DNA of 15,427 nucleotides from positions 1-15,427 of the forward strand of contig JAEXVC010000175.1 in the NCBI GenBank assembly GCA_023406715.1, written 5' to 3'. The notes below the pieces were generated by a model. It worked only from the letters and a program-made list of their open reading frames with translations. It ran no database searches and was not told where the DNA came from. Numbering within the stretch: the stretch's first letter is position 1; each line of letters opens with the position of its first letter. The position numbers were made by a program, and so were the translations under genes. Source of the DNA: Bacteroidota bacterium (lineage in GTDB: Bacteria > Bacteroidota > Bacteroidia > Bacteroidales > Tenuifilaceae). This document shows, piece by piece, positions 1-6,493 of this stretch.

Positions 1-626
1 GTGCTATGATGGTTGGCGCAATGATGGTTGTTAAGCAAATTCCTGGCGTTATACGTCCTGCAATTGCTGGCTTCATCCCCGTTTCCGAGAAAAAAGTTAA
101 TCTTCTGCTCGACGTTGGGCTTAACCCCGATTGTCGTCCCGATGTATTATACCAATACGGAATACTTGGTTCAATTTACGCTAAACAAGTTTTTGGCATT
201 GAAAATCCAAGGATATCGCTACTAAGCATTGGCGAGGAGGAAGAAAAAGGTAATCTGGTTACAAAAAGTGCCTTTGAGATGATGAAGGATTCTTCGGATT
301 TCAACTTTGTTGGAAACGTTGAGGGTCACCACCTATTTCACGATAAAAAAGCCGACGTGGTAGTTTGCGATGGTTTTGTAGGTAATGTGGTTCTTAAACA
401 AGCCGAGGCATTCTACCATATACTCACAAAGGTTAACCCCGACAATAAATTTAACGAGCGTTTTAACTCCGAGAACTACGGAGGAACACCAGTTCTTGGC
501 GTTAATAAGCCTGTAATAATAGCTCATGGAGCATCGAGCCCCAAAGCAATAATGAACATGATTATTCAAACTCGCGAGGTTATATCTTCGCAACTTTGCG
601 AGAAAATTAAACAAGCATTCAGCTAA
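1..626 (+). CDS. plsX: Phosphate acyltransferase PlsX, C-terminal part (5' end outside window)
   Basis: PlsX makes acyl-phosphate from acyl-ACP and phosphate, the first step of the PlsX/PlsY route to phosphatidic acid; it is a peripheral membrane enzyme. The reading frame is open from the first base (bases 1-2 end a codon and GCT follows), so the ATG at 6 is internal and not the true start. Visible family signatures are AMMVGAMMVVKQIPGV with RPAIAG at the start, then LLDVGLNPDCRPD, a glycine/glutamate stretch (LLSIGEEEEKGN), the FVGNVEG and VVCDGFVGNVVLK motifs, and GGTPVLGVNKPVIIAHGASS near the C terminus. About 207 residues are present, roughly the last two thirds of a typical enzyme. Its stop overlaps the fabH start by one base (TAATG), so the two genes are translationally coupled, as in the common plsX-fabH arrangement. 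Confidence 0.95.
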   Translation, partial: AMMVGAMMVVKQIPGVIRPAIAGFIPVSEKKVNLLLDVGLNPDCRPDVLYQYGILGSIYAKQVFGIENPRISLLSIGEEEEKGNLVTKSAFEMMKDSSDFNFVGNVEGHHLFHDKKADVVVCDGFVGNVVLKQAEAFYHILTKVNPDNKFNERFNSENYGGTPVLGVNKPVIIAHGASSPKAIMNMIIQTREVISSQLCEKIKQAFS

Positions 627-1636
627 TGGGAAAAATTACTGCCGCAATCACAGGTGTTGGGGGTTATGTACCCGAGTACATTCTTACCAACGAGGAACTC
701 AGCCGCATGGTTGATACCACCGATGAGTGGATTATGACACGCATTGGTATTAAAGAACGTCACATTCTGAAAGGTGAAGGATTGGGAACTTCGGATATTG
801 CTATTCACGCCGTGAACGAGCTACTCCGTAAAACCAACACAAAGCCCGAAGAGGTAGATATGTTGATTTGCGGTGTTGTAACACCCGATATGCAGTTCCC
901 TGCTACCGCTAATATTATTAGCGATAAGTGCGGAATTAAAAATGCCTTTGGGTTTGATATGAATGCCGGTTGCTCCAGTTTCCTTTATGCTTTAGTAACT
1001 GCATCGAAATTTGTTGAGTCAGGAACTCACAAAAAGGTAATTGTGGTTGGTGCCGATAAAATGTCGTCGATAACCGACTATACCGACCGCGCTACCTGTC
1101 CAATTTTTGGCGATGGTGCTGGTGCAGTTCTTCTGGAACCCTGCGAGGATGGTTTTGGTGTAATGGATGCCAAAATGCAGGTTGATGGTTCTGGTCGTAA
1201 ACACTTACACCAAGTAGCTGGAGGTTCTTGCTATCCAGCATCTATCGAAACTGTAACTAAGCGTCAGCACTATATTTATCAGGAAGGACAACCCGTATTC
1301 AAAGCTGCTGTTTCCAACATGGCCGATGTTTCCGTTGAGATGATGAAGCGCAACAACATCACTCCTGAGAAATTAGCTTGGCTTGTTCCTCATCAGGCAA
1401 ATATGCGTATTATTGAGGCAACAGCTAACAGAATGGGAATAAACAAGGAGCAAGTGATGATTAACATCGAAAGATATGGCAACACTACCAGCGCAACAAT
1501 TCCTTTGTGTTTATGGGAATGGGAACCAAAACTTAAGAAGGGCGATAACATTATTATTGCAACATTTGGAGCTGGATTTACTTGGGGTGCTTGCTATATT
1601 AAGTGGGCGTACGATGGAAGTAAGTTTGCAAAGTAA
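626..1636 (+). CDS. fabH: 3-oxoacyl-ACP synthase III (KAS III)
   Basis: FabH condenses acetyl-CoA or a branched acyl-CoA with malonyl-ACP to start fatty acid synthesis in the cytoplasm. The protein is 336 residues, slightly longer than E. coli FabH. The thiolase-fold catalytic triad is complete: Cys116 in NAGCSSF, His256 in LVPHQANMRI and Asn286 in YGNTTSATIP. The N-terminal family signature (DTTDEWIMTRIGIKER, residues 30-45) and the C-terminal glycine-rich loop (FGAGFTWGA) are intact. The ATG overlaps the plsX stop, which fixes the start. A rho-independent terminator follows 22 bases after the stop, so this is the last gene of the lipid operon. FabH and PlsX both draw on the acyl-ACP/malonyl-ACP pool, linking chain initiation to phospholipid synthesis. 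Nothing is missing or unusual. Confidence 0.97.
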   Translation: MGKITAAITGVGGYVPEYILTNEELSRMVDTTDEWIMTRIGIKERHILKGEGLGTSDIAIHAVNELLRKTNTKPEEVDMLICGVVTPDMQFPATANIISDKCGIKNAFGFDMNAGCSSFLYALVTASKFVESGTHKKVIVVGADKMSSITDYTDRATCPIFGDGAGAVLLEPCEDGFGVMDAKMQVDGSGRKHLHQVAGGSCYPASIETVTKRQHYIYQEGQPVFKAAVSNMADVSVEMMKRNNITPEKLAWLVPHQANMRIIEATANRMGINKEQVMINIERYGNTTSATIPLCLWEWEPKLKKGDNIIIATFGAGFTWGACYIKWAYDGSKFAK

Positions 1637-1657
1637 TAATCTTATATAAATTGAAAC

Positions 1658-1681
1658 AGCCACCTTAGGGTGGCTTTTTTG
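1658..1681 (+). terminator. Rho-independent terminator after fabH
   Basis: A perfect 7-bp stem (AGCCACC at 1658-1664, GGTGGCT at 1669-1675) closes a TTAG loop and is followed directly by a T run to 1680. It lies 22 bases after the fabH stop and would end the plsX-fabH transcript. Confidence 0.9.
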
Positions 1682-1721
1682 TTAATTGAACTCCAACTAC
1701 TATTTTAGATCAGTTCAAATC

Positions 1722-1768
1722 ATAAAAAACAAAAACCCTCTCTAAATTCATCATTTAAAGAGGGTTTT
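1722..1768 (-). terminator. Rho-independent terminator of the tRNA-Gln transcript
   Basis: AAAACCCTCT at 1732-1741 pairs with AGAGGGTTTT at 1759-1768, a 10-bp stem. Read on the minus strand, the stem is followed by a T-rich tail (TTTTGTTTTTT, about 1722-1732). It begins 12 bases beyond the tRNA 3' end. I see no hairpin between the long PspC gene and the tRNA, so it may also stop read-through from the PspC operon. Bases 1682-1721 hold nothing I recognise. Confidence 0.85.
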
Positions 1769-1780
1769 ATGCTTTGCCTG

Positions 1781-1851
1781 TTGACCTACCAGGATTCGAA
1801 CCTAGGCTAACAGAACCAAAATCTGCTGTGCTACCACTACACCATAGGTCA
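1781..1851 (-). tRNA. tRNA-Gln (anticodon UUG)
   Basis: The minus strand folds as a 71-nt tRNA. The acceptor stem is TGACCTA with TAGGTCA plus discriminator A. There is a D arm containing AGTGGTAGC, an anticodon arm CAGA-TTTTGGT-TCTG with anticodon TTG, and a T arm containing GGTTCGAATCC. The U1-A72 pair that opens the acceptor stem is typical of glutamine tRNAs. CCA is not encoded and must be added after transcription. It has its own promoter (1879-1909) and terminator (1722-1768). It also lies downstream of, and in the same direction as, the PspC operon. Confidence 0.96.
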
Positions 1852-1878
1852 AGCCTTTATGCTTTCTCAAAAGCACGG

Positions 1879-1909
1879 CAAAAATAATACTAAATTCTCT
1901 ATCTCCAAA
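1879..1909 (-). promoter_or_regulatory. Bacteroidota-type promoter of tRNA-Gln
   Basis: On the minus strand a -33 element TTTG (1906-1909) is followed by exactly 19 bases and then the -7 element TATTTTTG (1879-1886), matching TTTG-N19/21-TAnnTTTG, the consensus of the primary sigma factor in this phylum. The predicted transcript would start about 20 bases before the mature tRNA 5' end. Confidence 0.75.
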
Positions 1910-1937
1910 TTTTTTATAAATCTTTTTTTAATAATCT

Positions 1938-3527
1938 CTAACGTTTTTCCCTTAGTCCATTCTTTGTCATAGTCCAAGTTTTACCTAGCATCTCATCGGG
2001 CCAGTAGTTACTGAATGGCTGGTTGTAGTCCAGAATATCCATTAACGTTGAGTCCAAGTAAATGCTGTAACCCTCGGGCAAGTTCATAACCAAGGTAATA
2101 TCTTGGTTTTTCCACTTGGTGTTGTCGGGCATAGTAAAAATTGGGTCTAATGTTACTATAGAATCTTTTATAGAATAATTGTATATGATTTCCGAAGCGT
2201 TTTGTTTTGCTAAAATTTTGCTACCGCCGCGAGCCTTTTTTATCATTGTAATATTGGCAAACTCCTCATCAGCCTTTTCGATAATTAGCTCTGGTTTTCC
2301 CGATATGGTTTTTTTGCCATTTAAGGTGGTTAATTTCATGTCGAAAAAGTTGTACTGAGCTTCGCTGGCTTTACTTAAAGAATCGGAGTTCAAATCGTAC
2401 GATTTAAGCACAATTACCTTTTCCTTAACTGGTGCAACCTCATTTAAACTTATCGTATTAACAACACTCTCCCTAATTGTTAAACTGCGGGCCTGAAAGA
2501 ACACTGTTAGAGACAGTGTAACCACCGATGCTATCCAAATCACTGCAGCGATTATGCCAATAAGTCCATCGCGGGCTTTAAAACGGAATATTATTCTTAC
2601 TCCGCCATAAATAAGTGCTACAACAGGAATTGCAATAATCAGGAATATAGGTACTGTAACCCATATGCTACTGCTTATATCGAACATCGAGGTTATGAAC
2701 TCGTTCAATGAGAAACCACCAATTTCTGGAGCAAACCAACTCATCATAAAACTGCCAAAGAAAAAGACTCCGATTAGTACCAGGAATACGAAAAGCATTG
2801 TGGCAATTATTATCACGCCAATCATTATTGCAAGCACCTTAAAGAAGATAAGTAAAGCCTTTAGGCAGAACAGTGCAATTTGACCTATAAAGCTCATCAG
2901 TTTCTCGAAGAAGTTCTTAGGTTCGGCATTCTTTGAGTTACTGGAAACGGAGTTCATTTCGTCCTTAAGCGTTTTCTCGATATTCGAGAAAGTTATAGGT
3001 TCTCCCTTCATTTCCAGTTTCTGTTTTGGTGTAACTGCCTTTGGTGTAGCAATCCAAAGAACTAGGTATAGTAAAAATACAAACCATTTAAAAGTGAATA
3101 GTAAAGTAAAAATGAATAGTGAAACAAATAGAAGTCTAAATACAATTGGGTCAACCGCAAAGTACTCGGACAAACCTGAACAAACTCCACCAACTATAGC
3201 ACCATCTGGATTTCGGTACAGTCGTCTAAGAGTTTTGTTACCGCTTGGTTTCTGAGTAAACTCAGCATTTCCACCAATATCCTCGGGTTTGCCAATTTGG
3301 GCAATTATCTCCTCAACCAACTGAAGGTTAACTACTCCATCCTCAGTGATTTTTATTGAAATAAGCTCTGATATTCTCTCCTCAATATCCTTTATTGTTT
3401 CAGCAGCCTCGTTTCCATTACCCAAACGAACTTTTATATCATCTAAATAAATCCTTAATGCATTGTATGCATCCTCGTCAATATTATATGAGAACCCACC
3501 AATATTAACTTTTACAGTTTTTTTCAT
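1938..3527 (-). CDS. Long PspC-domain membrane protein
   Basis: This is a 529-residue membrane protein. Residues 1-85 form a soluble domain (MKKTVKVNIGG, DEDAYNALRIYL, IGKPEDIGG) that is paralogous to the start of the short PspC protein upstream. The PspC domain follows at about 99-165, with RLYRNPDGAIVGGVCSGLSEYF and a long hydrophobic stretch ending LWIATPKA. Then come a juxtamembrane motif LEMKGEPIT, further membrane segments at about 212-262, 288-310 and 322-345, and a C-terminal region of about 180 residues that is probably outside the inner membrane and rich in beta-strand patterns. In Enterobacteria PspC senses membrane stress for the phage-shock response; here the role is inferred from the domain only. 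The gene begins 20 bases after the PadR gene, so it is the last gene of the operon. The function of the C-terminal region is unknown to me. Confidence 0.85.
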   Translation of the reverse strand: MKKTVKVNIGGFSYNIDEDAYNALRIYLDDIKVRLGNGNEAAETIKDIEERISELISIKITEDGVVNLQLVEEIIAQIGKPEDIGGNAEFTQKPSGNKTLRRLYRNPDGAIVGGVCSGLSEYFAVDPIVFRLLFVSLFIFTLLFTFKWFVFLLYLVLWIATPKAVTPKQKLEMKGEPITFSNIEKTLKDEMNSVSSNSKNAEPKNFFEKLMSFIGQIALFCLKALLIFFKVLAIMIGVIIIATMLFVFLVLIGVFFFGSFMMSWFAPEIGGFSLNEFITSMFDISSSIWVTVPIFLIIAIPVVALIYGGVRIIFRFKARDGLIGIIAAVIWIASVVTLSLTVFFQARSLTIRESVVNTISLNEVAPVKEKVIVLKSYDLNSDSLSKASEAQYNFFDMKLTTLNGKKTISGKPELIIEKADEEFANITMIKKARGGSKILAKQNASEIIYNYSIKDSIVTLDPIFTMPDNTKWKNQDITLVMNLPEGYSIYLDSTLMDILDYNQPFSNYWPDEMLGKTWTMTKNGLREKR

Positions 3528-3547
3528 GAATAGAATTTTTAATATTT

Positions 3548-3877
3548 CTAAGAATTATTTCGGATTGTATCAACGGTTTTTACAAGGTCATCCCAACCGT
3601 TTTGCAAATCGTTAAGATAAGCTCTGCCAACTTCGGTAATTGAGTAGTATTTGCGTGGAGGTCCTTGTGGCGACTCCTCCCAACGGTAACTTAATAGACC
3701 GGCGTTTTTTTGACGGGTAAGAAGCGGGTAAAGCGTTCCCTCTACAACAATCATTTTAGCATCCTTAAGCTTGTTGATTAAATCGTTAGCGTACGCATCG
3801 CCGCGCGATAGTACTGATAGTATGCACAACTCCAAAACTCCCTTTCGCATTTGTGCTTTTGCATTTTCAATTTCCAT
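3548..3877 (-). CDS. PadR-family transcriptional regulator
   Basis: A 109-residue winged-helix DNA-binding protein. The PadR signature is clear: KGVLELCILSVLSRGDAYANDLINKL (residues 12-37), then VVEGTLYPLLTRQKNAGLL (44-62), a wing containing SPQGPPRKYYSITEVGRAYL (69-88), and a short C-terminal helix for dimerisation. This is the short subgroup-2-like form. PadR proteins usually repress neighbouring genes and release DNA on binding a ligand or on phosphorylation. It sits 12 bases after the short PspC gene and 20 bases before the long one, so it most likely controls its own operon. PadR-PspC pairing is, to my knowledge, common in Bacteroidota. No ligand can be read from the sequence. Confidence 0.93.
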   Translation of the reverse strand: MEIENAKAQMRKGVLELCILSVLSRGDAYANDLINKLKDAKMIVVEGTLYPLLTRQKNAGLLSYRWEESPQGPPRKYYSITEVGRAYLNDLQNGWDDLVKTVDTIRNNS

Positions 3878-3889
3878 TTTATATAATTT

Positions 3890-4450
3890 TTAATTTTTTT
3901 TATCGAACGATTTTCCAATATTCTCAGCAGTAACAGGCTCACCTCTCATTTCGAGTTTTTGAGCAGCGGTAAGCGCTGGAGGAACTACAATCCACAGAAC
4001 AATGTAGATTAACAAGCCTAGTCCACCCCAAAACAGGGTAAGTACAAATATTATTCTGAAAAGAACAGGCTCAACCCTCCAGTAGTGTCCCATACCAGAA
4101 CAAACACCACCAAGAATTTTGTCATCTAAATCGCGGTACATTTTTCGGTAACTGCGGTAGTTTAAGTTAGATTCGCTGGCTGGTTGCTCGTCATCAATAT
4201 CGCCTGGCTTTCCCATAATCTCTATAACACGGTTTACCTCATCGATACTGATAACCTGATTTTCAACCTTGATATTGGTTTTTAGGTGTTCTGCAATCCT
4301 AGACTCAATATCAGCAATAATCTCCTGTTTGCCTTCTTCGTTTGCAAAGTGTCGATTAAGCTGTTTAAGGTAGTTGTCCAGAACTTGGTAGGCATCTTCG
4401 TCCAAAACAAACATGCTTCCACTTAAATTTACTGAGATTGTCTTTTTCAT
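3890..4450 (-). CDS. Short PspC-domain protein
   Basis: A 186-residue protein, first in the PspC-PadR-PspC operon. Residues 1-85 are the same soluble domain as in the long paralogue (MKKTISVNLSG, LDEDAYQVLDNYL, IMGKPGDIDDEQP). Residues 100-160 are a PspC domain with RKMYRDLDDKILGGVCSGMGHYW, two hydrophobic stretches and VLWIVVPPAL. It ends with QKLEMRGEPVTAENIGKSFDKKN, corresponding to QKLEMKGEPITFSNIEK in the long protein, and stops where the latter continues into further membrane segments. It is therefore a minimal version lacking the outer C-terminal module. A role in membrane-stress response is inferred from the domain; a regulatory partnership with the long PspC or with PadR is possible but cannot be shown from sequence. 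Confidence 0.88.
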   Translation of the reverse strand: MKKTISVNLSGSMFVLDEDAYQVLDNYLKQLNRHFANEEGKQEIIADIESRIAEHLKTNIKVENQVISIDEVNRVIEIMGKPGDIDDEQPASESNLNYRSYRKMYRDLDDKILGGVCSGMGHYWRVEPVLFRIIFVLTLFWGGLGLLIYIVLWIVVPPALTAAQKLEMRGEPVTAENIGKSFDKKN

Positions 4451-4491
4451 CTTTAATCTATTTTATACTATGCTTAAATAGGTAATATTGT

Positions 4492-4513
4492 TTTACAAAT
4501 ATAATTTACAAAT
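4492..4513. repeat. 9-bp direct repeat over the operon promoter, candidate operator
   Basis: TTTACAAAT occurs at 4492-4500 and again at 4505-4513, 13 bases apart. The first copy covers most of the -7 element of the PspC-PadR operon. A repressor bound here would block transcription, and PadR is encoded in this operon. This is not the ATGT-N8-ACAT dyad described for some PadR proteins, so the assignment is tentative. Confidence 0.35.
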
Positions 4514-4526
4514 CACTACCATGCAA
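4496..4526 (-). promoter_or_regulatory. Probable promoter of the PspC-PadR-PspC operon
   Basis: On the minus strand the -7 element TATATTTG (4496-4503) matches TAnnTTTG fully. TTG at 4524-4526 lies 20 bases upstream as a -33 element (the sequence is ATTG, one mismatch to TTTG). The -7 element is 45 bases from the first ATG. The 9-bp direct repeat described separately overlaps it. Confidence 0.55.
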
Positions 4527-4567
4527 TACATATTACTAATTTTTTCAGAGTATTATATTAAAAAGTG

Positions 4568-4583
4568 TTAAGTTGAAACTTAA
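4568..4583. promoter_or_regulatory. 16-bp inverted repeat upstream of the DUF2797 gene
   Basis: TTAAGTT and AACTTAA form a 7-bp perfect dyad around a 2-base centre (GA). It lies in the 226-base gap between the divergent PspC operon and the DUF2797 gene, 93 bases before the latter's start. It could be a binding site for a dimeric regulator, but AT-rich intergenic DNA can produce such dyads by chance. I found no convincing plus-strand promoter in this gap. Confidence 0.25.
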
Positions 4584-4676
4584 AAAACCTAATTCATGGA
4601 TATATAGGGCGATAGGTGGAGTGATGAAGAATAATAAATATAAAATCGCTATATTTAAAACTTAAAATGAACCACT

Positions 4677-5483
4677 ATGGCAAAGGGTGTTCTTGAAAAA
4701 ATGGAGACGTTAAACATTGGTACAGAGCTAAACGTAGTTCCGCAGTATACATTACGACTAGGCGATGAGGCTATTGTTATGAACGCTCTTATTGGTCAAA
4801 ATATAAGGATTGAATTCCAAAACGAGATATACTGCATAAAGTGCGGACGAAAAACAAAAAAATCGTTTGGCCAAGGTTTTTGCTATCCTTGTTTAATTAG
4901 CGCTCCCGAAGCGGAAGATTGTGTTCTTCGTCCTGAGTTATGCAGGGCACATGAAGGAATTGCTCGCGATATGGATTTTGCCAAGGAGCACTGCCTTATT
5001 GAGCACTTCGTATACTTAGCCTGGTCGGGTGGACTAAAAGTGGGAATAACACGCCACCACCAAATTCCAACACGCTGGATTGATCAAGGTGCAACGCATG
5101 CAATAAAAGTTTGCCATACCCTTAATAGGTACGAAGCAGGAATGGTGGAGGTTGAACTAAAGAATATTTTGGGTGATAAAACACCATGGCAAGCAATGCT
5201 AAAAGGGCTGGAAGATGAAAGTGTAAATTTAATTAACGAAAAGGTAAAAGCTCTGGAGTTTATTAATGGGAAAGAGCTAAATTATGTCCCAGAACCCGAC
5301 AATCTGTATAATATTCAGTACCCAGTAAAGCAATATCCGCAGAAAGTAACATCGGTAAATTTTGATAAGGAACCTACATTGGAAGGAGTTTTAGTAGGTA
5401 TAAAAGGACAGTATCTTATTCTTGATAGTAATAAGGTACTAAATATCCGAAATCACTCCGGATATTTAGTAACATTAGGCTAA
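4677..5483 (+). CDS. DUF2797-family zinc-cluster protein
   Basis: A 268-residue soluble protein of unknown function that I match to DUF2797. A probable zinc site is formed by CIKC (Cys53, Cys56) and CYPC (Cys69, Cys72); further cysteines at 82, 89 and 106 lie before the central domain. The hallmark block is VYLAWSGGLKVGITR (112-126) followed by PTRWIDQGA (131-139), and E153 or E158 sits on the next helix. The VY...KVG...R...E order resembles the GIY-YIG nuclease fold, so nucleic-acid binding or cleavage is possible; that is inference. The upstream ATG at 4667 is in another frame, so 4677 was chosen. The gene converges on the phosphatase gene with 2 bases between stops. Its last codons contain a 13-bp hairpin that may serve as a terminator. 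Confidence 0.8.
   Translation: MAKGVLEKMETLNIGTELNVVPQYTLRLGDEAIVMNALIGQNIRIEFQNEIYCIKCGRKTKKSFGQGFCYPCLISAPEAEDCVLRPELCRAHEGIARDMDFAKEHCLIEHFVYLAWSGGLKVGITRHHQIPTRWIDQGATHAIKVCHTLNRYEAGMVEVELKNILGDKTPWQAMLKGLEDESVNLINEKVKALEFINGKELNYVPEPDNLYNIQYPVKQYPQKVTSVNFDKEPTLEGVLVGIKGQYLILDSNKVLNIRNHSGYLVTLG
5437..5471. terminator. 13-bp hairpin at the convergent gene ends, candidate bidirectional terminator
   Basis: TACTAAATATCCG at 5437-5449 is perfectly complementary to CGGATATTTAGTA at 5459-5471, with a 9-base loop. It lies inside the last codons of the DUF2797 gene, 10 bases before that stop and 14 bases beyond the stop of the converging phosphatase gene. Neither side has a T run, so it is not a classic rho-independent terminator. 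It may act as a bidirectional pause, a transcript-end stabiliser or a protein site. Confidence 0.4.
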
Positions 5484-5485
5484 CT

Positions 5486-6274
5486 CTACTTAAAGCCTTT
5501 TACTGATTGCTTGCGCAGTTCGTACATCTGCTCAGGTGATAAACCGCGTGTTTTGTAAATATTCTTCTCCCACTCTCCGTACATTGGATTGGGAAGAATA
5601 ATAAATCGGTTTCCAAACTCATTCTTGTACTCCTCAACAATTGATTTTCCCCAATCATCACCTCGAGATTCAAACACCTCAGAAAAATCGTTTAGGTTAT
5701 CGCCAACAAGCATTACAATATCAAATTTATCAGAAACCTTCTCCCTGCGAGCCTTCTTGCTACTTTCATTCTCCTTTAGAAGAAAATACTCGGGTTTTGC
5801 AAAAGCAAATCCAAGTGAATCCAAATTCTTCAGTGTAGCACCTAACTCATTGGTTTTTCGGTTCGATATGTAGAATAATGTTACACCCAACGAATCACAA
5901 TACTTACTAAACTCCTTTGCTCCGGGTAAAGCCTTGGCTTTACCTAATTGAGACCATTCATTCCAAAACTCAGAGGAGAATTCCTTGTTATCGATAATTT
6001 CCTGAGCCTGAAATGGGCTATTATCGAGCATTGTTTCGTCAATATCCACAACAACTGCCTTGGGCTTTTCGGATTTTCCCTTGGCAAATTGCTCCAAACG
6101 CATTTTAGCGATATTGAAACCCTGGTAGTAAAGAGCCTGATTCTCTGGAGAATTCTGGTACCAAGTGGTTGCATATATTAAATGGTCCTGATTAACTTTA
6201 TTATTGGTAAAACTAAAGCAAACAAACAGTAATACAACGGCAATAATCGACGCTATAACTAGTAATCTTTTCAT
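5486..6274 (-). CDS. Class C HAD acid phosphatase / 5'-nucleotidase, e(P4)-like
   Basis: An exported or membrane-anchored phosphomonoesterase of the HAD class C family, which includes Haemophilus lipoprotein e(P4), a scavenger of nucleotide phosphate. Starting at the ATG at 6274 (262 residues), there is a hydrophobic N terminus (KRLLVIASIIAVVLLFVCF). HAD motif I follows as VVVDIDETMLDN (nucleophile Asp77, acid/base Asp79), motif II as FYISNR (Ser137), and motif IV as GDNLNDF (Asp192, Asp196). The family tail LPNPMYGEWE is present, as is the TTWYQNSPE segment near the mature N terminus. The only early Cys is preceded by Val, a poor lipobox, so a signal anchor or non-lipidated export is as likely as lipoprotein processing. 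An in-frame ATG at 6286 would add four residues; the MKRLL start gives a more usual signal sequence. Confidence 0.88.
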   Translation of the reverse strand: MKRLLVIASIIAVVLLFVCFSFTNNKVNQDHLIYATTWYQNSPENQALYYQGFNIAKMRLEQFAKGKSEKPKAVVVDIDETMLDNSPFQAQEIIDNKEFSSEFWNEWSQLGKAKALPGAKEFSKYCDSLGVTLFYISNRKTNELGATLKNLDSLGFAFAKPEYFLLKENESSKKARREKVSDKFDIVMLVGDNLNDFSEVFESRGDDWGKSIVEEYKNEFGNRFIILPNPMYGEWEKNIYKTRGLSPEQMYELRKQSVKGFK

Positions 6275-6299
6275 ATCTCTTTGCATTAAAATTATTCGG

Positions 6300-6307
6300 C
6301 AAAGTTA
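6300..6307 (-). promoter_or_regulatory. Possible -7 element for the phosphatase gene
   Basis: On the minus strand TAACTTTG matches TAnnTTTG and lies 25 bases before the chosen ATG. No TTTG is seen at the expected -33 distance, so only half of the promoter is supported. Confidence 0.35.
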
Positions 6308-6493
6308 ACTTTTTACTTCAAATTTTATAATTGATAGAAAAATGATTAATAGTTCTGGCCAATTGTTAAATGGATTTTTTGTGTTCAAGCAATACTCTAG
6401 GAATTCTTAATATTGAACTGATGAGTGTCATAATAAAACAAATCGTTATAACTTTACCTAATGATTTTATTACAATGCAAACGGGGTAATATA

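Noticed and set aside
2665..2883. 72-codon plus-strand frame opposite the long PspC gene
   Set aside because: It is the antisense image of hydrophobic membrane-segment codons and has no supporting signal.
4650..4657. TATATTTA as a -7 element for the DUF2797 gene
   Set aside because: The last base departs from the consensus, there is no TTTG at the right distance, and it would leave only about 12 bases of leader.
4667..4676. ATG ten bases before the DUF2797 start
   Set aside because: It is in a different frame from the conserved protein.
6449..6456. TAACTTTA as a promoter for the repeat protein
   Set aside because: It has one mismatch and no -33 element; kept only as a weak remark in that gene's entry.
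6461..6493. Upstream in-frame ATG for the giant repeat protein
   Set aside because: It would place 11 residues before a clean signal peptide that begins at 6494, and it lies very near the likely transcription start.
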